NCBI GenBank assembly: GCA_945873145.1
Contig: CAMCBZ010000005.1
Location: 40,788 to 104,787, forward strand
Length of the DNA stretch: 64,000 bases
Direction of reading: 5' to 3'
Source of the DNA: an uncultured Prevotella sp.
GTDB taxonomy: Bacteria; Bacteroidota; Bacteroidia; Bacteroidales; Bacteroidaceae
Both the position numbers and the translations under genes were made by a program. Positions 38,492 to 48,302 of the stretch are shown piece by piece (the stretch's first letter is position 1; each line of letters opens with the position of its first letter). The notes below the pieces were generated by a model. That model was not told the DNA's origin. It saw only the letters and a list, made by a program, of their open reading frames with translations, and made no database searches.

Positions 38492-39592
38492 ATGATTAAT
38501 CGCGAACTAATACGTATAAAGATAGTCCAGTTAACCTATGCATACTATCAAAACGGTAATAAGAATATGGACGCAGCTGAGAAGGAACTGCTTTTCAGCC
38601 TCTCCAAGGCATACGACTTGTACAACTATCTCTTGGATCTGATGGTCGCCATCACGCAGGAGGAGCGTCATCGTCTCGACGTGCTCAATCAGCGTGCTGA
38701 GCGTGAGGGCACACAGCCGGCCTCGCCCAAATTCGCTTTCAACAAATTCGCGGTTCAACTGGAAGAGAACAAGATGCTCAATGAGTTCCTTGAGGACAAG
38801 AAGCTCACGTGGAAAGACGACATCGAGTTCATCCGCAAGCTGTGCAACCAGATCGAGCAGAGTGAGCTGTATCAGGAGTATATGAAGACTCCAGAGACGA
38901 CTTACGACGATGACCGCGAGCTGTGGCGCCGGCTCTATAAGATGTTTATCGAGACCAACGACGATCTCGACGCTCTCCTGGAGGAAAAGAGCCTCTATTG
39001 GAATGACGATAAGGAAGTGGTGGACACCTTCGTGCTGAAGACCATCAAGCGCTTCGATCCGAAGAACAAGAACAAGCAGGAACTCTTGCCGGAATGGAAA
39101 GATGTAGAGGACAAGGACTTTGCCCGTAAGCTCTTCCGCTCCACGATTCTCAATGCCGACGAGTATCAGCACTTCATGAGTGAGGCCTCCCGCAACTGGG
39201 ACTTCTCTCGTCTGGCCTATATGGATGTAGTGATCATGCAGATCGCCATTGCCGAGATGCTCACCTTCCCCAACATCCCGGTGTCGGTGACGATCAACGA
39301 GTATGTGGAGTTGGCCAAGCTCTATTCCACTCCTCGCAGTGGCGGATATATCAATGGTATGCTTGACTCCATCGCCCGCCATCTGATCGACAGCGGCAAG
39401 ATGATGAAGGAGATGCCTGAGCGCAGTGAGCGTCCCGAGCGTCAGCCGATGGGCCGCAACAGTCAGCCGACGGGTCGCATGCGCTTTGTCCATCACGATG
39501 CACCGGCTCAGGCTCCCCAGCCGGAAGCGGACGGTGAGGATGCTCAGCCCGCAGACGAGCAGGCACCCGGTGATCCCGAAGGTCAGGAGTAG
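38492..39592 (+). CDS. nusB: Transcription antitermination protein NusB, with long C-terminal low-complexity tail
   Basis: NWDFSRLAYMDVVIMQIAIAEMLTFPNIPVSVTINEYVELAKLYST. Confidence 0.92.
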   Translation: MINRELIRIKIVQLTYAYYQNGNKNMDAAEKELLFSLSKAYDLYNYLLDLMVAITQEERHRLDVLNQRAEREGTQPASPKFAFNKFAVQLEENKMLNEFLEDKKLTWKDDIEFIRKLCNQIEQSELYQEYMKTPETTYDDDRELWRRLYKMFIETNDDLDALLEEKSLYWNDDKEVVDTFVLKTIKRFDPKNKNKQELLPEWKDVEDKDFARKLFRSTILNADEYQHFMSEASRNWDFSRLAYMDVVIMQIAIAEMLTFPNIPVSVTINEYVELAKLYSTPRSGGYINGMLDSIARHLIDSGKMMKEMPERSERPERQPMGRNSQPTGRMRFVHHDAPAQAPQPEADGEDAQPADEQAPGDPEGQE

Positions 39593-39683
39593 GCTATATA
39601 TAATAATGTGTAGCGTGCCCTCGACAACAGCGGGGGCATGCGCCTAATCATATCAAAACAATCATCTTTTAATCAGACAGTAA

Positions 39684-40007
39684 ATGAATACAATGGTACT
39701 GGCTGCTCAGGCAGCTCAACAAGGAGGCGGCTTCGGTGGTATGCTCATCATGTTGGTGGCGCTCTTCGCCATCATGTGGTTCTTCATGATCCGTCCCCAG
39801 CAGAAGAAACAGAAAAAGATACGCGAGTTCCAGAACTCTTTGCAGGAAGGCTCCAAGGTTGTCACAGGTGGTGGCGTCTATGGTACCGTGAAGCGTCTCG
39901 ACAACGAGAAGAATGTTGTTGAGGTGGAAGTGGCACGTGGTGTAGTGATCACGGTTGATAAGAACTACGTCTTCCAGGACGCAGCTCAGCAGCAGCCTAA
40001 TGCATAA
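39684..40007 (+). CDS. yajC: Preprotein translocase subunit YajC
   Basis: FFMIRPQQKKQKKIREFQNSLQEGSKVVTGGGVYGTV. Confidence 0.95.
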   Translation: MNTMVLAAQAAQQGGGFGGMLIMLVALFAIMWFFMIRPQQKKQKKIREFQNSLQEGSKVVTGGGVYGTVKRLDNEKNVVEVEVARGVVITVDKNYVFQDAAQQQPNA

Positions 40008-40980
40008 TATAGGATCTTTCCTCAACATGGTCAGAAACTTCTTGTTCAGTTCCAAGAACAAGCAGTTTCTGATTTTCTTATTTTTCCTCTTCCTCTCCGG
40101 CATCTTCTGGCTGATGGAGACGCTCAATGAGACGTATGACGAAGAGTTCCCTGTCGCCGTGCGCCTTGTCGGAGTGCCCAAAAACGTGGTGATTACCACG
40201 CCGATGACCGACACGGTGCGTGTGACTGTCCACGACAAGGGCTTTATGCTCTTGGGCTATGCCACGAGTCGTCGCTTTCGTCCGGTAGTGCTGAAGTTCG
40301 ACACTTATGCCGACGGAGAGACGGGGCACGGTGTTGTGCCGATGGTCGACATCCAACGGCAGATCAGGCAGCAACTCTTCTCCTCGTCGACTATCTCGGG
40401 CATGAAGAGCGACCGGTTGGACTTCTACTTCAACTATGGCCGGAAGAAAGTGGTGAAGGTGAGTCTGGCGGGCAACGTTGTACCGGCTAAAGACTATTAT
40501 CTTTCTCACGTGCAGTTCTGGCCCGACAAGGTGACGATCTACGCCAGCAAAGCCAAGTTGGACAGCATCGAGACGGTGATGACCGAGTTTCTTCGTGTCA
40601 CCAACTTCTCCGATACAGTCACAAGAGAGGTAAGACTCCGGCCTATCAACGGTGTGAAGATCACGCCGTCGAAGGTTAAGATCACCCTTTTCCCTGACAT
40701 CCTCACCGAGGAGACGATGGAAGTGCCGATCACGGCGATCAACAGACCCATCGGAACCGTCATCCGTACGTTCCCCCAGCGAGTCAATGTGACATTCACC
40801 GTCGGTGCCAGCCTCTATCGTCAGGTCAAGGCCAGTGACTTTCATGTGGTGGTAGACTTCAAGGATATTTCAGCTCACCCGTCGGACAAATGCAATCTCT
40901 ACGTCACGCAGCGGCCGAGAGGCGTGAGCAATGTCAGGCTGGAGATGAACCAAGTCGATTATCTCATCGAGCAGCAATGA
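40000..40980 (+). CDS. YbbR-like domain protein
   Basis: N-terminal TM (KQFLIFLFFLFLSGIFWLMETLNE); overlaps yajC stop. Confidence 0.8.
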   Translation: MHNIGSFLNMVRNFLFSSKNKQFLIFLFFLFLSGIFWLMETLNETYDEEFPVAVRLVGVPKNVVITTPMTDTVRVTVHDKGFMLLGYATSRRFRPVVLKFDTYADGETGHGVVPMVDIQRQIRQQLFSSSTISGMKSDRLDFYFNYGRKKVVKVSLAGNVVPAKDYYLSHVQFWPDKVTIYASKAKLDSIETVMTEFLRVTNFSDTVTREVRLRPINGVKITPSKVKITLFPDILTEETMEVPITAINRPIGTVIRTFPQRVNVTFTVGASLYRQVKASDFHVVVDFKDISAHPSDKCNLYVTQRPRGVSNVRLEMNQVDYLIEQQ

Positions 40981-41543
40981 AAAGGATAGCGATCACCGGA
41001 GGCATAGGCAGCGGAAAGAGCTTTGTCTGTCGTCTCCTTGCCAAACGCGGCATACAGGTCTATGACTGCGACGCTGCTGCCAAGCGGCTGATGCGCACTG
41101 ACGCTGCTTTGCAACGTCAGTTGCGGGAGCTCGTGGGCGACGACGTGTATCAGGGTCAGAAGTTGCAGAAGAGAGTATTGGCTGGTTTCCTGTTGGCCTC
41201 TGACAGGAACAAGCAGGCGGTCGACAACATTGTGCATCCGGCCGTGGCGCGTGACTACGAGCAGAGCGGCTATGCGTGGTTGGAAAGTGCCATTCTTTTC
41301 GATAGCGGATTCGACCGTCGTGTGGTCTTTGATGCTTTCGTCTTTGTCGATGCACCATTGGAGGTAAGAGTCAGCAGGGTCATGAACCGCGACCATATCA
41401 CGCGCGAGAAAGCCATGCAGTGGATCAACAGCCAGTTGCCGGCCGAAGAGGTGAAGCGCCGCTGCAACTATACGATCGTGAACGACGGTAAGGCCGATCT
41501 CGACCACCAGGTCGATGACCTGCTGCGTGCGCTCGGAAAGTAG
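40977..41543 (+). CDS. coaE: Dephospho-CoA kinase
   Basis: RIAITGGIGSGKSFVCRLL P-loop, YDCDAAAKRLM; ATGA overlap. Confidence 0.93.
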   Translation: MKRIAITGGIGSGKSFVCRLLAKRGIQVYDCDAAAKRLMRTDAALQRQLRELVGDDVYQGQKLQKRVLAGFLLASDRNKQAVDNIVHPAVARDYEQSGYAWLESAILFDSGFDRRVVFDAFVFVDAPLEVRVSRVMNRDHITREKAMQWINSQLPAEEVKRRCNYTIVNDGKADLDHQVDDLLRALGK

Positions 41544-41650
41544 ACGGTGGCAGTAGGGTGGAGACTCGCCCGACAGTCAATAGAGAGAATAAGCAAGATA
41601 GAGATAAACATCAATATACAACATAACAAAGCATAATTTTAAAGCAAACA

Positions 41651-42109
41651 ATGGAAACAATATTATCGATTGCCGGTAAGCCCGGATTGTATAAGTTGGT
41701 AAGTCGTGGTAAGATGAATCTGATCGTGGAGGCTATTGATGCCACACACCGCCGTCAGCCCGCCTTCGCTACCGACAAGGTGACCAGCTTGGGCGACATT
41801 GCCATGTACACCACCGGCGATGATGTGCCTCTGTGGCAAGTGCTCGACAACGTAGCTAAGAAGGAAGGCTGCAAGGAAGCCTCCATCAACTACAAGAAGG
41901 TGTCCGGCAAGGAGCTCCGTGCATATTTCAAGGAAGTGCTGCCCGAGTTTGATGAGGACCGTGTTCACGACAGCGACATCAAGAAGTTGCTTCAGTGGTA
42001 CAACATACTGGTCAACAACGGCTATACCGACTTCAAGGCTACTTTGGCCCCTGAAGAGGCTGAGAGCACAGAGGAAAACAACGAGCAGGAGACTGAGACC
42101 GCTAAGTAA
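41651..42109 (+). CDS. DUF5606-family protein
   Basis: ILSIAGKPGLYKLVSRGKMNLIVEAID; conserved downstream of coaE in Bacteroidota (recollection). Confidence 0.7.
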   Translation: METILSIAGKPGLYKLVSRGKMNLIVEAIDATHRRQPAFATDKVTSLGDIAMYTTGDDVPLWQVLDNVAKKEGCKEASINYKKVSGKELRAYFKEVLPEFDEDRVHDSDIKKLLQWYNILVNNGYTDFKATLAPEEAESTEENNEQETETAK

Positions 42110-42339
42110 TAGCGGTATTAGTTATGACATACTGTCATACGATTATGCCACAGTGGCCGATTGACTGCTGTGGCATATCTATTGCAATCTATAGTGCAGA
42201 TAAGTAAGCAAATAGGTTTAAGCATTTTTGAAGCATTTAGGTTTTGTACCAGTCTCTTAAGGCATAAGCCAAGTGCAGGCTTTTGACATAAGAGCATAAT
42301 AGATTGATAGATTTATAATTGTGTGATTGTTAGTTTTAG

Positions 42340-42370
42340 ACCCTGAGTATGTGAATATTCAGGGTTTTTT
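42340..42370 (+). terminator. Rho-independent terminator
   Basis: accctga...ttcagggtttttt, directly followed by TACCTTTG promoter box at 42373-42380. Confidence 0.75.
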
Positions 42371-42397
42371 CGTACCTTTGCAAAAAATACGTGTAAT

Positions 42398-43372
42398 ATG
42401 AGTTTGTTGCTGTTTAACTTTGCTCCTTCTCAAACTTGGATTCAGGTTGTTTTATTGGTCATTGGCATCGTTGCTGTTGTGAAGTCAGCAGGCTGGCTCA
42501 CCGACGGCTCGGTAGGCATCGCCACTCGCATGGGTGTCCCCCAGATTGTGATAGGTCTGACTGTTGTGGCCATGGGTACCTCCATGCCTGAGTTTTTCGT
42601 CAGTCTGATGTCTGCGCTTGGCGGTAAGCCCGGCTTGGCAGTGGGCAATGTAGTGGGTAGCAACATCTTCAACGCTTCGCTCATCGTGGGTGTGGCGGCT
42701 ATGGTAGCCCCGATCACCATCCTTCCAGACACTGTGAAGCGCGACATCCCGTTTGCGCTTGTCGCCTCTGTGGTACTGCTGATGCTGTGTCTCGACGGCG
42801 ATATCAGTCGGGTAGACGCTGCCATCCTGTTTGTCTTGTTCCTCGTGTTCATGTATCTGACACTACAAGAAGCCAAGAAAGGCATGAAGGCAGAAAAAGA
42901 TCCTTTGGAGCAGCCGGTCAACCTCAGCGTGGGTAAGTCCTCGTTGCTGATCGTCATCGGCCTGGTCGGACTGATTGTCGGCTCAGAGGTGTTTGTGGAT
43001 AATGCCTCGGCACTGGCCCATACCTTGGGTGTGAGCGATGCCGTGATCGGACTGACGATAGTTGCCTGCGGCACGTCGCTGCCTGAGCTTGCAACGAGTA
43101 CGGTGGCTGCCAGCAGAGGCAATAGCGGCATTGCCATCGGCAACGTGTTAGGTTCCAATGTGTTCAACATCTTGATGATTCTCGGCGTCACCGGCATCAT
43201 CTCACCGATGAGCACGCAAGGCATCACTACCGTGGACCTCAGCGTGATGGTCATCACCATGATTTTGCTTTGGCTCTTCTCCTATACCAAGTATCGCATA
43301 GAGCGTTGGGAAGGTGCTGCACTGTCGGCACTGTTCATTGGCTATATCGCTTATCTCCTTTATCAGGTTTAG
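42398..43372 (+). CDS. Calcium/sodium antiporter (YrbG/CaCA family)
   Basis: Two GTS(M/L)PE repeats and duplicated GNVVGSNIFN / GNVLGSNVFN motifs. Confidence 0.92.
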   Translation: MSLLLFNFAPSQTWIQVVLLVIGIVAVVKSAGWLTDGSVGIATRMGVPQIVIGLTVVAMGTSMPEFFVSLMSALGGKPGLAVGNVVGSNIFNASLIVGVAAMVAPITILPDTVKRDIPFALVASVVLLMLCLDGDISRVDAAILFVLFLVFMYLTLQEAKKGMKAEKDPLEQPVNLSVGKSSLLIVIGLVGLIVGSEVFVDNASALAHTLGVSDAVIGLTIVACGTSLPELATSTVAASRGNSGIAIGNVLGSNVFNILMILGVTGIISPMSTQGITTVDLSVMVITMILLWLFSYTKYRIERWEGAALSALFIGYIAYLLYQV

Positions 43373-43397
43373 GCCTGGTACCGTTCCCGCCAGCGTG

Positions 43398-43452
43398 TTT
43401 TAAATTCAACATTCATCATTCAACATTGTTTTAAATTCAACATTCAACATTC
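43398..43452. repeat. Second copy of family F words (TTTTAAATTCAACATTCATCATTCAACATTG)
   Basis: ttttaaattcaacattca...ttttaaattcaacattcaacatt. Confidence 0.85.
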
Positions 43453-43489
43453 TACAGAGTGCTTGTCTAACCTCTTTAAAAACAAGAAC

Positions 43490-44179
43490 ATGAAAAAAGA
43501 AAAACAAACCGTGAGCGTGCTGTTCATGCTGTTCAGCATTCTCTTTTGTGTTTGCCTGATTACGGCAAACGTGTTGGAAACCAAGCAAATCGCCGTAGGA
43601 CCCGTCAACCTGACGGGAGGCTTGCTGGTCTTTCCTATCTCCTATATTATTAATGACTGTGTGTGTGAGGTGTGGGGCTATCGCAAGGCCCGTCTTCTGA
43701 TATGGCTGGGTTTTGGCATGAATTTCTTCTTCGTGGCGATGGGCGCGCTCTGCGATGCCATTCCCGGGGCATCTTACTGGCACAATGAAGAGGGTTTCCA
43801 TGCTGTCTTTGGCTTGGCGCCCCGCATCGCGTTGGCTTCGTTTGTGGCTTTCATCGTGGGCAGTTTCATGAACGCTTATGTCATGAGCAAGATGAAGATC
43901 CGCGATCAAGGCCGTCATTTCTCCTCCCGCGCTATTTGGAGTACGGTGGCCGGAGAGAGCTGTGACTCTCTCATCTTCTTTCCGTTGGCCTTGGGCGGAG
44001 TAGTGCCGCTCTCGGCTCTGCCCGCGCTGATGCTGTGGCAAGTGGTGCTCAAGACAGTCTATGAGATCATTGCGCTGCCGGTGACCATCCGCGTCGTGAA
44101 GAAGCTCAAGGAGCATGAGGGCGAGGATGTCTACGACTTAGGAGTAAACTATAATATATGGAATGTGTTCAGCCTCTGA
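43490..44179 (+). CDS. yhhQ: VUT-family queuosine precursor transporter
   Basis: Multi-TM; NVLETKQIAVGP, FPISYIINDCVCEVWGYRKAR, ESCDSLIFFPLA. Confidence 0.9.
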   Translation: MKKEKQTVSVLFMLFSILFCVCLITANVLETKQIAVGPVNLTGGLLVFPISYIINDCVCEVWGYRKARLLIWLGFGMNFFFVAMGALCDAIPGASYWHNEEGFHAVFGLAPRIALASFVAFIVGSFMNAYVMSKMKIRDQGRHFSSRAIWSTVAGESCDSLIFFPLALGGVVPLSALPALMLWQVVLKTVYEIIALPVTIRVVKKLKEHEGEDVYDLGVNYNIWNVFSL

Positions 44180-44224
44180 TAGGGCTGGATAGACATAAAT
44201 CAGATGATTTAAATATAAAGCAAT

Positions 44225-44686
44225 ATGGAAGATACACGTAAAACAGAAGGACTGAAAGCCCTTGGTGCCAAGACACAATACAAGATGGACTATGCTCCGG
44301 AAGTGCTGGAGACCTTTGTCAACAAACATCAGGACCACGACTATTGGGTGCGGTTCAACTGCCCGGAGTTCACGTCGCTCTGTCCCATCACCGGACAGCC
44401 CGACTTTGCGGAGATTCGCATCAGCTACATCCCCGACGTGCGTATGGTGGAGAGCAAGAGCCTGAAGCTCTATCTCTTCAGCTTCCGCAATCACGGCGAC
44501 TTCCATGAAGATTGTGTCAACATCATTATGGAGGACCTGATCAAGTTGATGGATCCTAAATATATCGAGGTGACGGGATTATTCACGCCCCGTGGAGGCA
44601 TCAGCATCTATCCTTACGCCAACTATGGCCGCAAGGGTACGCGCTATGAGCTCCTTGCGCGGAAACGTTTCGAGACTCACGAATAG
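44225..44686 (+). CDS. queF: PreQ1 synthase (NADPH-dependent 7-cyano-7-deazaguanine reductase)
   Basis: [40 protein letters not shown]. Confidence 0.95.
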   Translation: MEDTRKTEGLKALGAKTQYKMDYAPEVLETFVNKHQDHDYWVRFNCPEFTSLCPITGQPDFAEIRISYIPDVRMVESKSLKLYLFSFRNHGDFHEDCVNIIMEDLIKLMDPKYIEVTGLFTPRGGISIYPYANYGRKGTRYELLARKRFETHE

Positions 44687-44716
44687 GCTTTGCGTGTGTC
44701 ACAACTCGTCTTAACA

Positions 44717-44770
44717 AATACGCAAAAGCGGCTGTCTCCGGTGGGAGACAGCCGTTTTTGCGTATTATTT
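44717..44770. terminator. Bidirectional terminator between queF and lipoprotein gene
   Basis: aaatacgcaaaagcggctgtctcc-ggt-gggagacagccgtttttgcgtattatt. Confidence 0.85.
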
Positions 44771-44788
44771 GTTTTTCCGTGTTTTGTG

Positions 44789-45643
44789 CTATTTGTTTTC
44801 CGTGGCCTGCTGGAGCGCTTGTTTGCTACGCATGGCCGCGATGGCGTTGGCCCGCTTGTTGACGTCGTTGATGTCGCTTTTGCGATAATAGCTGCGGCTC
44901 ACTCCGTCGGACGAGAGCACGAGAGAGTCGGCATCTAAGTAGTCCACGTCGCAGGTGTCGTTGACCATATCCGTTACCGTCACCTGCCCCGTATCGCTGA
45001 ACTTCGGGATGCCTCTTGCGATGATGATCTTGCCATTCCAGATGCCCCAGGCAACATAATAGCCCAGTTGGGGATAGACCACGGGACTCTCTTCTGCCAG
45101 CGTGCTGCTTTCCCTGACATAGCCGACGCTCTGAGCTTGCCACTGCCGCTTGAGCCAGAAGCCATATTCGCGCGGAATGAGGAACGTTTCTTTCATCGAA
45201 TCGCTCATGTTCTCCATCATGCGGGCCTGCAGGCGCTTGCTCATATTGGCATAGTCGCGCATCTTCGGCATGACGATGTAGCACCAGATACCGCGCAACT
45301 GGTCGAGATCCATCACGAAGTCAGCCACGTGCTTGTCGTGTTTGTTGGTGAGCAGACATATCCAGTCACCCGTCTTGATTTTGCCCCGGACCTTGTGGTT
45401 GCGAGTGGCGTCAATGATGTCGTATTTCACCGGATCACTTCCGTCGTTGGGCAGGAGCAGAATGGTAGAGTCGTTGCAGCCCTCGCAGGCCAGTCCATAG
45501 ACGGTCTTGTCGCCTGTGATCTTCAGTTCCGACTCCAACTGAATGTTGGAGAGATCTTTTGTCGCTTTGTCACTGCTGCAAGCTGCAAACAAGCCTGCGG
45601 CCAAAGTGACTGTAATCAATGTTTTTGCACGCATCATCGAGAG
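44789..45643 (-). CDS. Hypothetical lipoprotein
   Basis: Signal peptide with lipobox AGLFAAC; no family recognised. Confidence 0.7.
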   Translation of the reverse strand, partial: LSMMRAKTLITVTLAAGLFAACSSDKATKDLSNIQLESELKITGDKTVYGLACEGCNDSTILLLPNDGSDPVKYDIIDATRNHKVRGKIKTGDWICLLTNKHDKHVADFVMDLDQLRGIWCYIVMPKMRDYANMSKRLQARMMENMSDSMKETFLIPREYGFWLKRQWQAQSVGYVRESSTLAEESPVVYPQLGYYVAWGIWNGKIIIARGIPKFSDTGQVTVTDMVNDTCDVDYLDADSLVLSSDGVSRSYYRKSDINDVNKRANAIAAMRSKQALQQATENK

Positions 45644-45796
45644 TGTTACTTTTTGAGTGCAAAGATAGTTATAAATCATAAAAAATCAACCGTACAAGCC
45701 GTATTTTGCTTTTTTTTATTTAATTTTGCAGCCTTAGTGAGGGAGGACGAGACTCCCGCAGCAAGAAATAGAAGAAAACAGAAGTAGTAGATAAAT

Positions 45797-47569
45797 ATGA
45801 GTAAGAAAATTCAGTTCAGTCTCGTTTATCGTGACATGTGGCAGAGCTCAGGTAAGTTCCAGCCACGCAAGGATCAGTTGGAGCGTATCGCTCCGGTCAT
45901 CATCGACATGGGATGTTTCTCCCGTGTTGAGACCAACGGTGGCGCCTTTGAGCAGGTGCAGCTCCTGGCCGGTGAGAATCCAAACGATGCAGTGCGTGCC
46001 TTCTGCAAGCCTTTCAATGAGGCGGGCATCAAGACCCACATGCTAGACCGTGGCTTGAATGCGCTGCGCATGTATCCTGTGCCTGACGACGTGCGTGCGA
46101 TGATGTATCGTGTCAAGCATGCTCAGGGTGTGGACATCCCCCGTATCTTCGATGGTCTGAATGACATCCGCAACATTGCGCCGTCTATCAAATGGGCCAA
46201 GGAAGCCGGCATGACACCGCAGGGAACGCTGTGTATCACCACTTCTCCCGTCCATACACTTGAATACTACAGCCATCTGGCTGATCAGGAAATAGAGGCC
46301 GGTGCAGAGGAGATCTGCCTGAAGGATATGGCCGGTATCGGTCAGCCTGCCTTTCTGGGCAAGCTCACCAAGATGATCAAGGACAAGCATCCCGAGATCA
46401 TCATCGAGTATCACGGCCATTCCGGTCCGGGTCTGAGCATGGCTTCTATCCTGGAAGTGTGCAAGAACGGAGCCGACATCATCGACACTGCCATCGAGCC
46501 GCTGTCATGGGGTAAGGTACATCCTGATGTCATCTCTGTGCAGAGCATGTTGAAGAACGCCGGCTTTGAGGTGGCTGACATCAATATGGACGCCTACATG
46601 AAGGCACGTGCCCTGACGCAGGAGTTCATCGACGAGTGGCTGGGCTACTTCATCAATCCCCAGAACAAGCTGATGTCCTCACTCTTGCTGAGCTGCGGAC
46701 TTCCCGGTGGTATGATGGGTTCAATGATGAGCGACCTGGGCGGTATCCGTGGAACCATCAACAATCTGCGCAAGAAGAAAGGCGAGCCCGAGCTGAGTGT
46801 CGACGATCTGCTCATCAAGCTCTTCAACGAGGTTGCTTACGTATGGCCTCGTGTGGGCTATCCACCATTGGTGACACCATTCTCTCAGTATACCAAGAAC
46901 ATCTCTCTGATGAACTTGCTCTCTATGGAGCAGGGCAAGGGCCGCTATGTCTATATGGATGACTCTATGTGGGGCATGATCCTCGGCCGCAGTGGTAAGG
47001 TGCCTGGCGAGATTGCTCCCGAGCTGAAGGAATTGGCCAAGGAGAAAGGCTATGAGTTTACCGACATCGATCCGCATACCTTGCTGAAGCCCGCTTTGGA
47101 CGATTTCAAGAAGGAAATGGACGAGAACGGATGGGACTATGGCAAGGACGATGAGGAGCTCTTCGAGCTTGCTATGCACCCCGAGCAGTATCGCAACTAC
47201 AAGAGCGGTCAGGCTAAGAAGAATATGCTGGCCGACTTGCAGAAGGCCAAGGATGCCAAGATGGGCAGTAAGCTCTCTGCTGAGGAGCTCGCCGCCTTCA
47301 AGCACGCCAAGGCAGACGCTATTGTCGCCCCGGTGAAGGGTCAGGTGTTCTGGGAGTTCCAGGGCGAGGGCGAATGCGCTCCTGCCGTAGAGCCTTACAT
47401 TGGCAAGGAATATAAGGAGGGCGACACCTTCTGCTATATCCAGGCTCCTTGGGGCGAGTTTGTGGAGGTCAAGGCCGACCTCGGCGGCAAGCTCGTGGAG
47501 ATCAACGCCAAGCAGGGCAGCAAAGTCCAGAAGGGCAATGTCATCGCTTACATAGAGCGTCAACACTAA
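45797..47569 (+). CDS. Oxaloacetate decarboxylase alpha / pyruvate carboxylase CT-domain-like protein with degenerate biotinyl domain
   Basis: EEICLKDMAGIG, EYHGHSGPGLSMAS; C-terminal barrel-sandwich domain lacks AMKM (CYIQAPWGEFVEV instead). Confidence 0.8.
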   Translation: MSKKIQFSLVYRDMWQSSGKFQPRKDQLERIAPVIIDMGCFSRVETNGGAFEQVQLLAGENPNDAVRAFCKPFNEAGIKTHMLDRGLNALRMYPVPDDVRAMMYRVKHAQGVDIPRIFDGLNDIRNIAPSIKWAKEAGMTPQGTLCITTSPVHTLEYYSHLADQEIEAGAEEICLKDMAGIGQPAFLGKLTKMIKDKHPEIIIEYHGHSGPGLSMASILEVCKNGADIIDTAIEPLSWGKVHPDVISVQSMLKNAGFEVADINMDAYMKARALTQEFIDEWLGYFINPQNKLMSSLLLSCGLPGGMMGSMMSDLGGIRGTINNLRKKKGEPELSVDDLLIKLFNEVAYVWPRVGYPPLVTPFSQYTKNISLMNLLSMEQGKGRYVYMDDSMWGMILGRSGKVPGEIAPELKELAKEKGYEFTDIDPHTLLKPALDDFKKEMDENGWDYGKDDEELFELAMHPEQYRNYKSGQAKKNMLADLQKAKDAKMGSKLSAEELAAFKHAKADAIVAPVKGQVFWEFQGEGECAPAVEPYIGKEYKEGDTFCYIQAPWGEFVEVKADLGGKLVEINAKQGSKVQKGNVIAYIERQH

Positions 47570-47668
47570 TATCACATTTCATCATCTATTCTTCTCATTG
47601 CTTTCTATGAGAGCCGTCTGCTGTCGCTGTGTGTGACAGTGTCTGCAAGGAAGCAAGGAGAAGGGTGG

Positions 47669-48232
47669 ATGATGAATTCGTTTTATATGGATTATCAGAA
47701 GATCATTGACAAATACTACCCGGCCGACGATGAGTTGCGCCATATCCTGCTCGTTCACAGTCGTGCTGTGACAGCGCGGGCATTGGAGATTTGCGACCGT
47801 CATCCCGAGTTGAATCTCGACCGGCAGTTTGTTGAGGAGGCAGCTATGCTTCACGACATCGGCATCTTTCGCTGTGACGCGCCCGGCATAGCCTGCCATG
47901 GTACAGAGCCTTATATCTGTCACGGGCGTTTGGGCGCAGAGCTGATGCGCGAGGAAGGCTATCCCAAGCATGCCCGCGTGTGCGAGCGGCATACCGGCGC
48001 GGGACTGTCCAAAGAGGAGATCATAAGGCAGAACCTGCCATTGCCGCATGAGGATTTCCTGCCAGAGACACTGGAAGAGAAGCTGATTTGCTATGCTGAT
48101 AAGTTCTACAGCAAGTCCAATCTCAAGAAAGTCAAGACGCCAGAGCAGGCCGCGAAAAGCCTTGCCAAGTTTGGAGAGGACGGTCTCCTGCGTTTCCTGC
48201 AATGGAAAACACTGTTTGAACCTGAACGTTAA
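47669..48232 (+). CDS. HD-domain phosphohydrolase
   Basis: HSRAVTARALEI, EEAAMLHDIGIF, CERHTGAGL motifs. Confidence 0.85.
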   Translation: MMNSFYMDYQKIIDKYYPADDELRHILLVHSRAVTARALEICDRHPELNLDRQFVEEAAMLHDIGIFRCDAPGIACHGTEPYICHGRLGAELMREEGYPKHARVCERHTGAGLSKEEIIRQNLPLPHEDFLPETLEEKLICYADKFYSKSNLKKVKTPEQAAKSLAKFGEDGLLRFLQWKTLFEPER

Positions 48233-48302
48233 AAATGCGTAAACCCTCGGTTGTTCAACAGATATTGCGTAATTTTGCATAGCTCATGATGAGCGCTATT
48301 TA

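Noticed and set aside
42110-42395. Possible small RNA gene in the 290-bp gap before the Ca/Na antiporter
   Set aside because: Hairpins (atgccacag...ctgtggcat; terminator at 42340) fit ordinary termination; no separate promoter was identified
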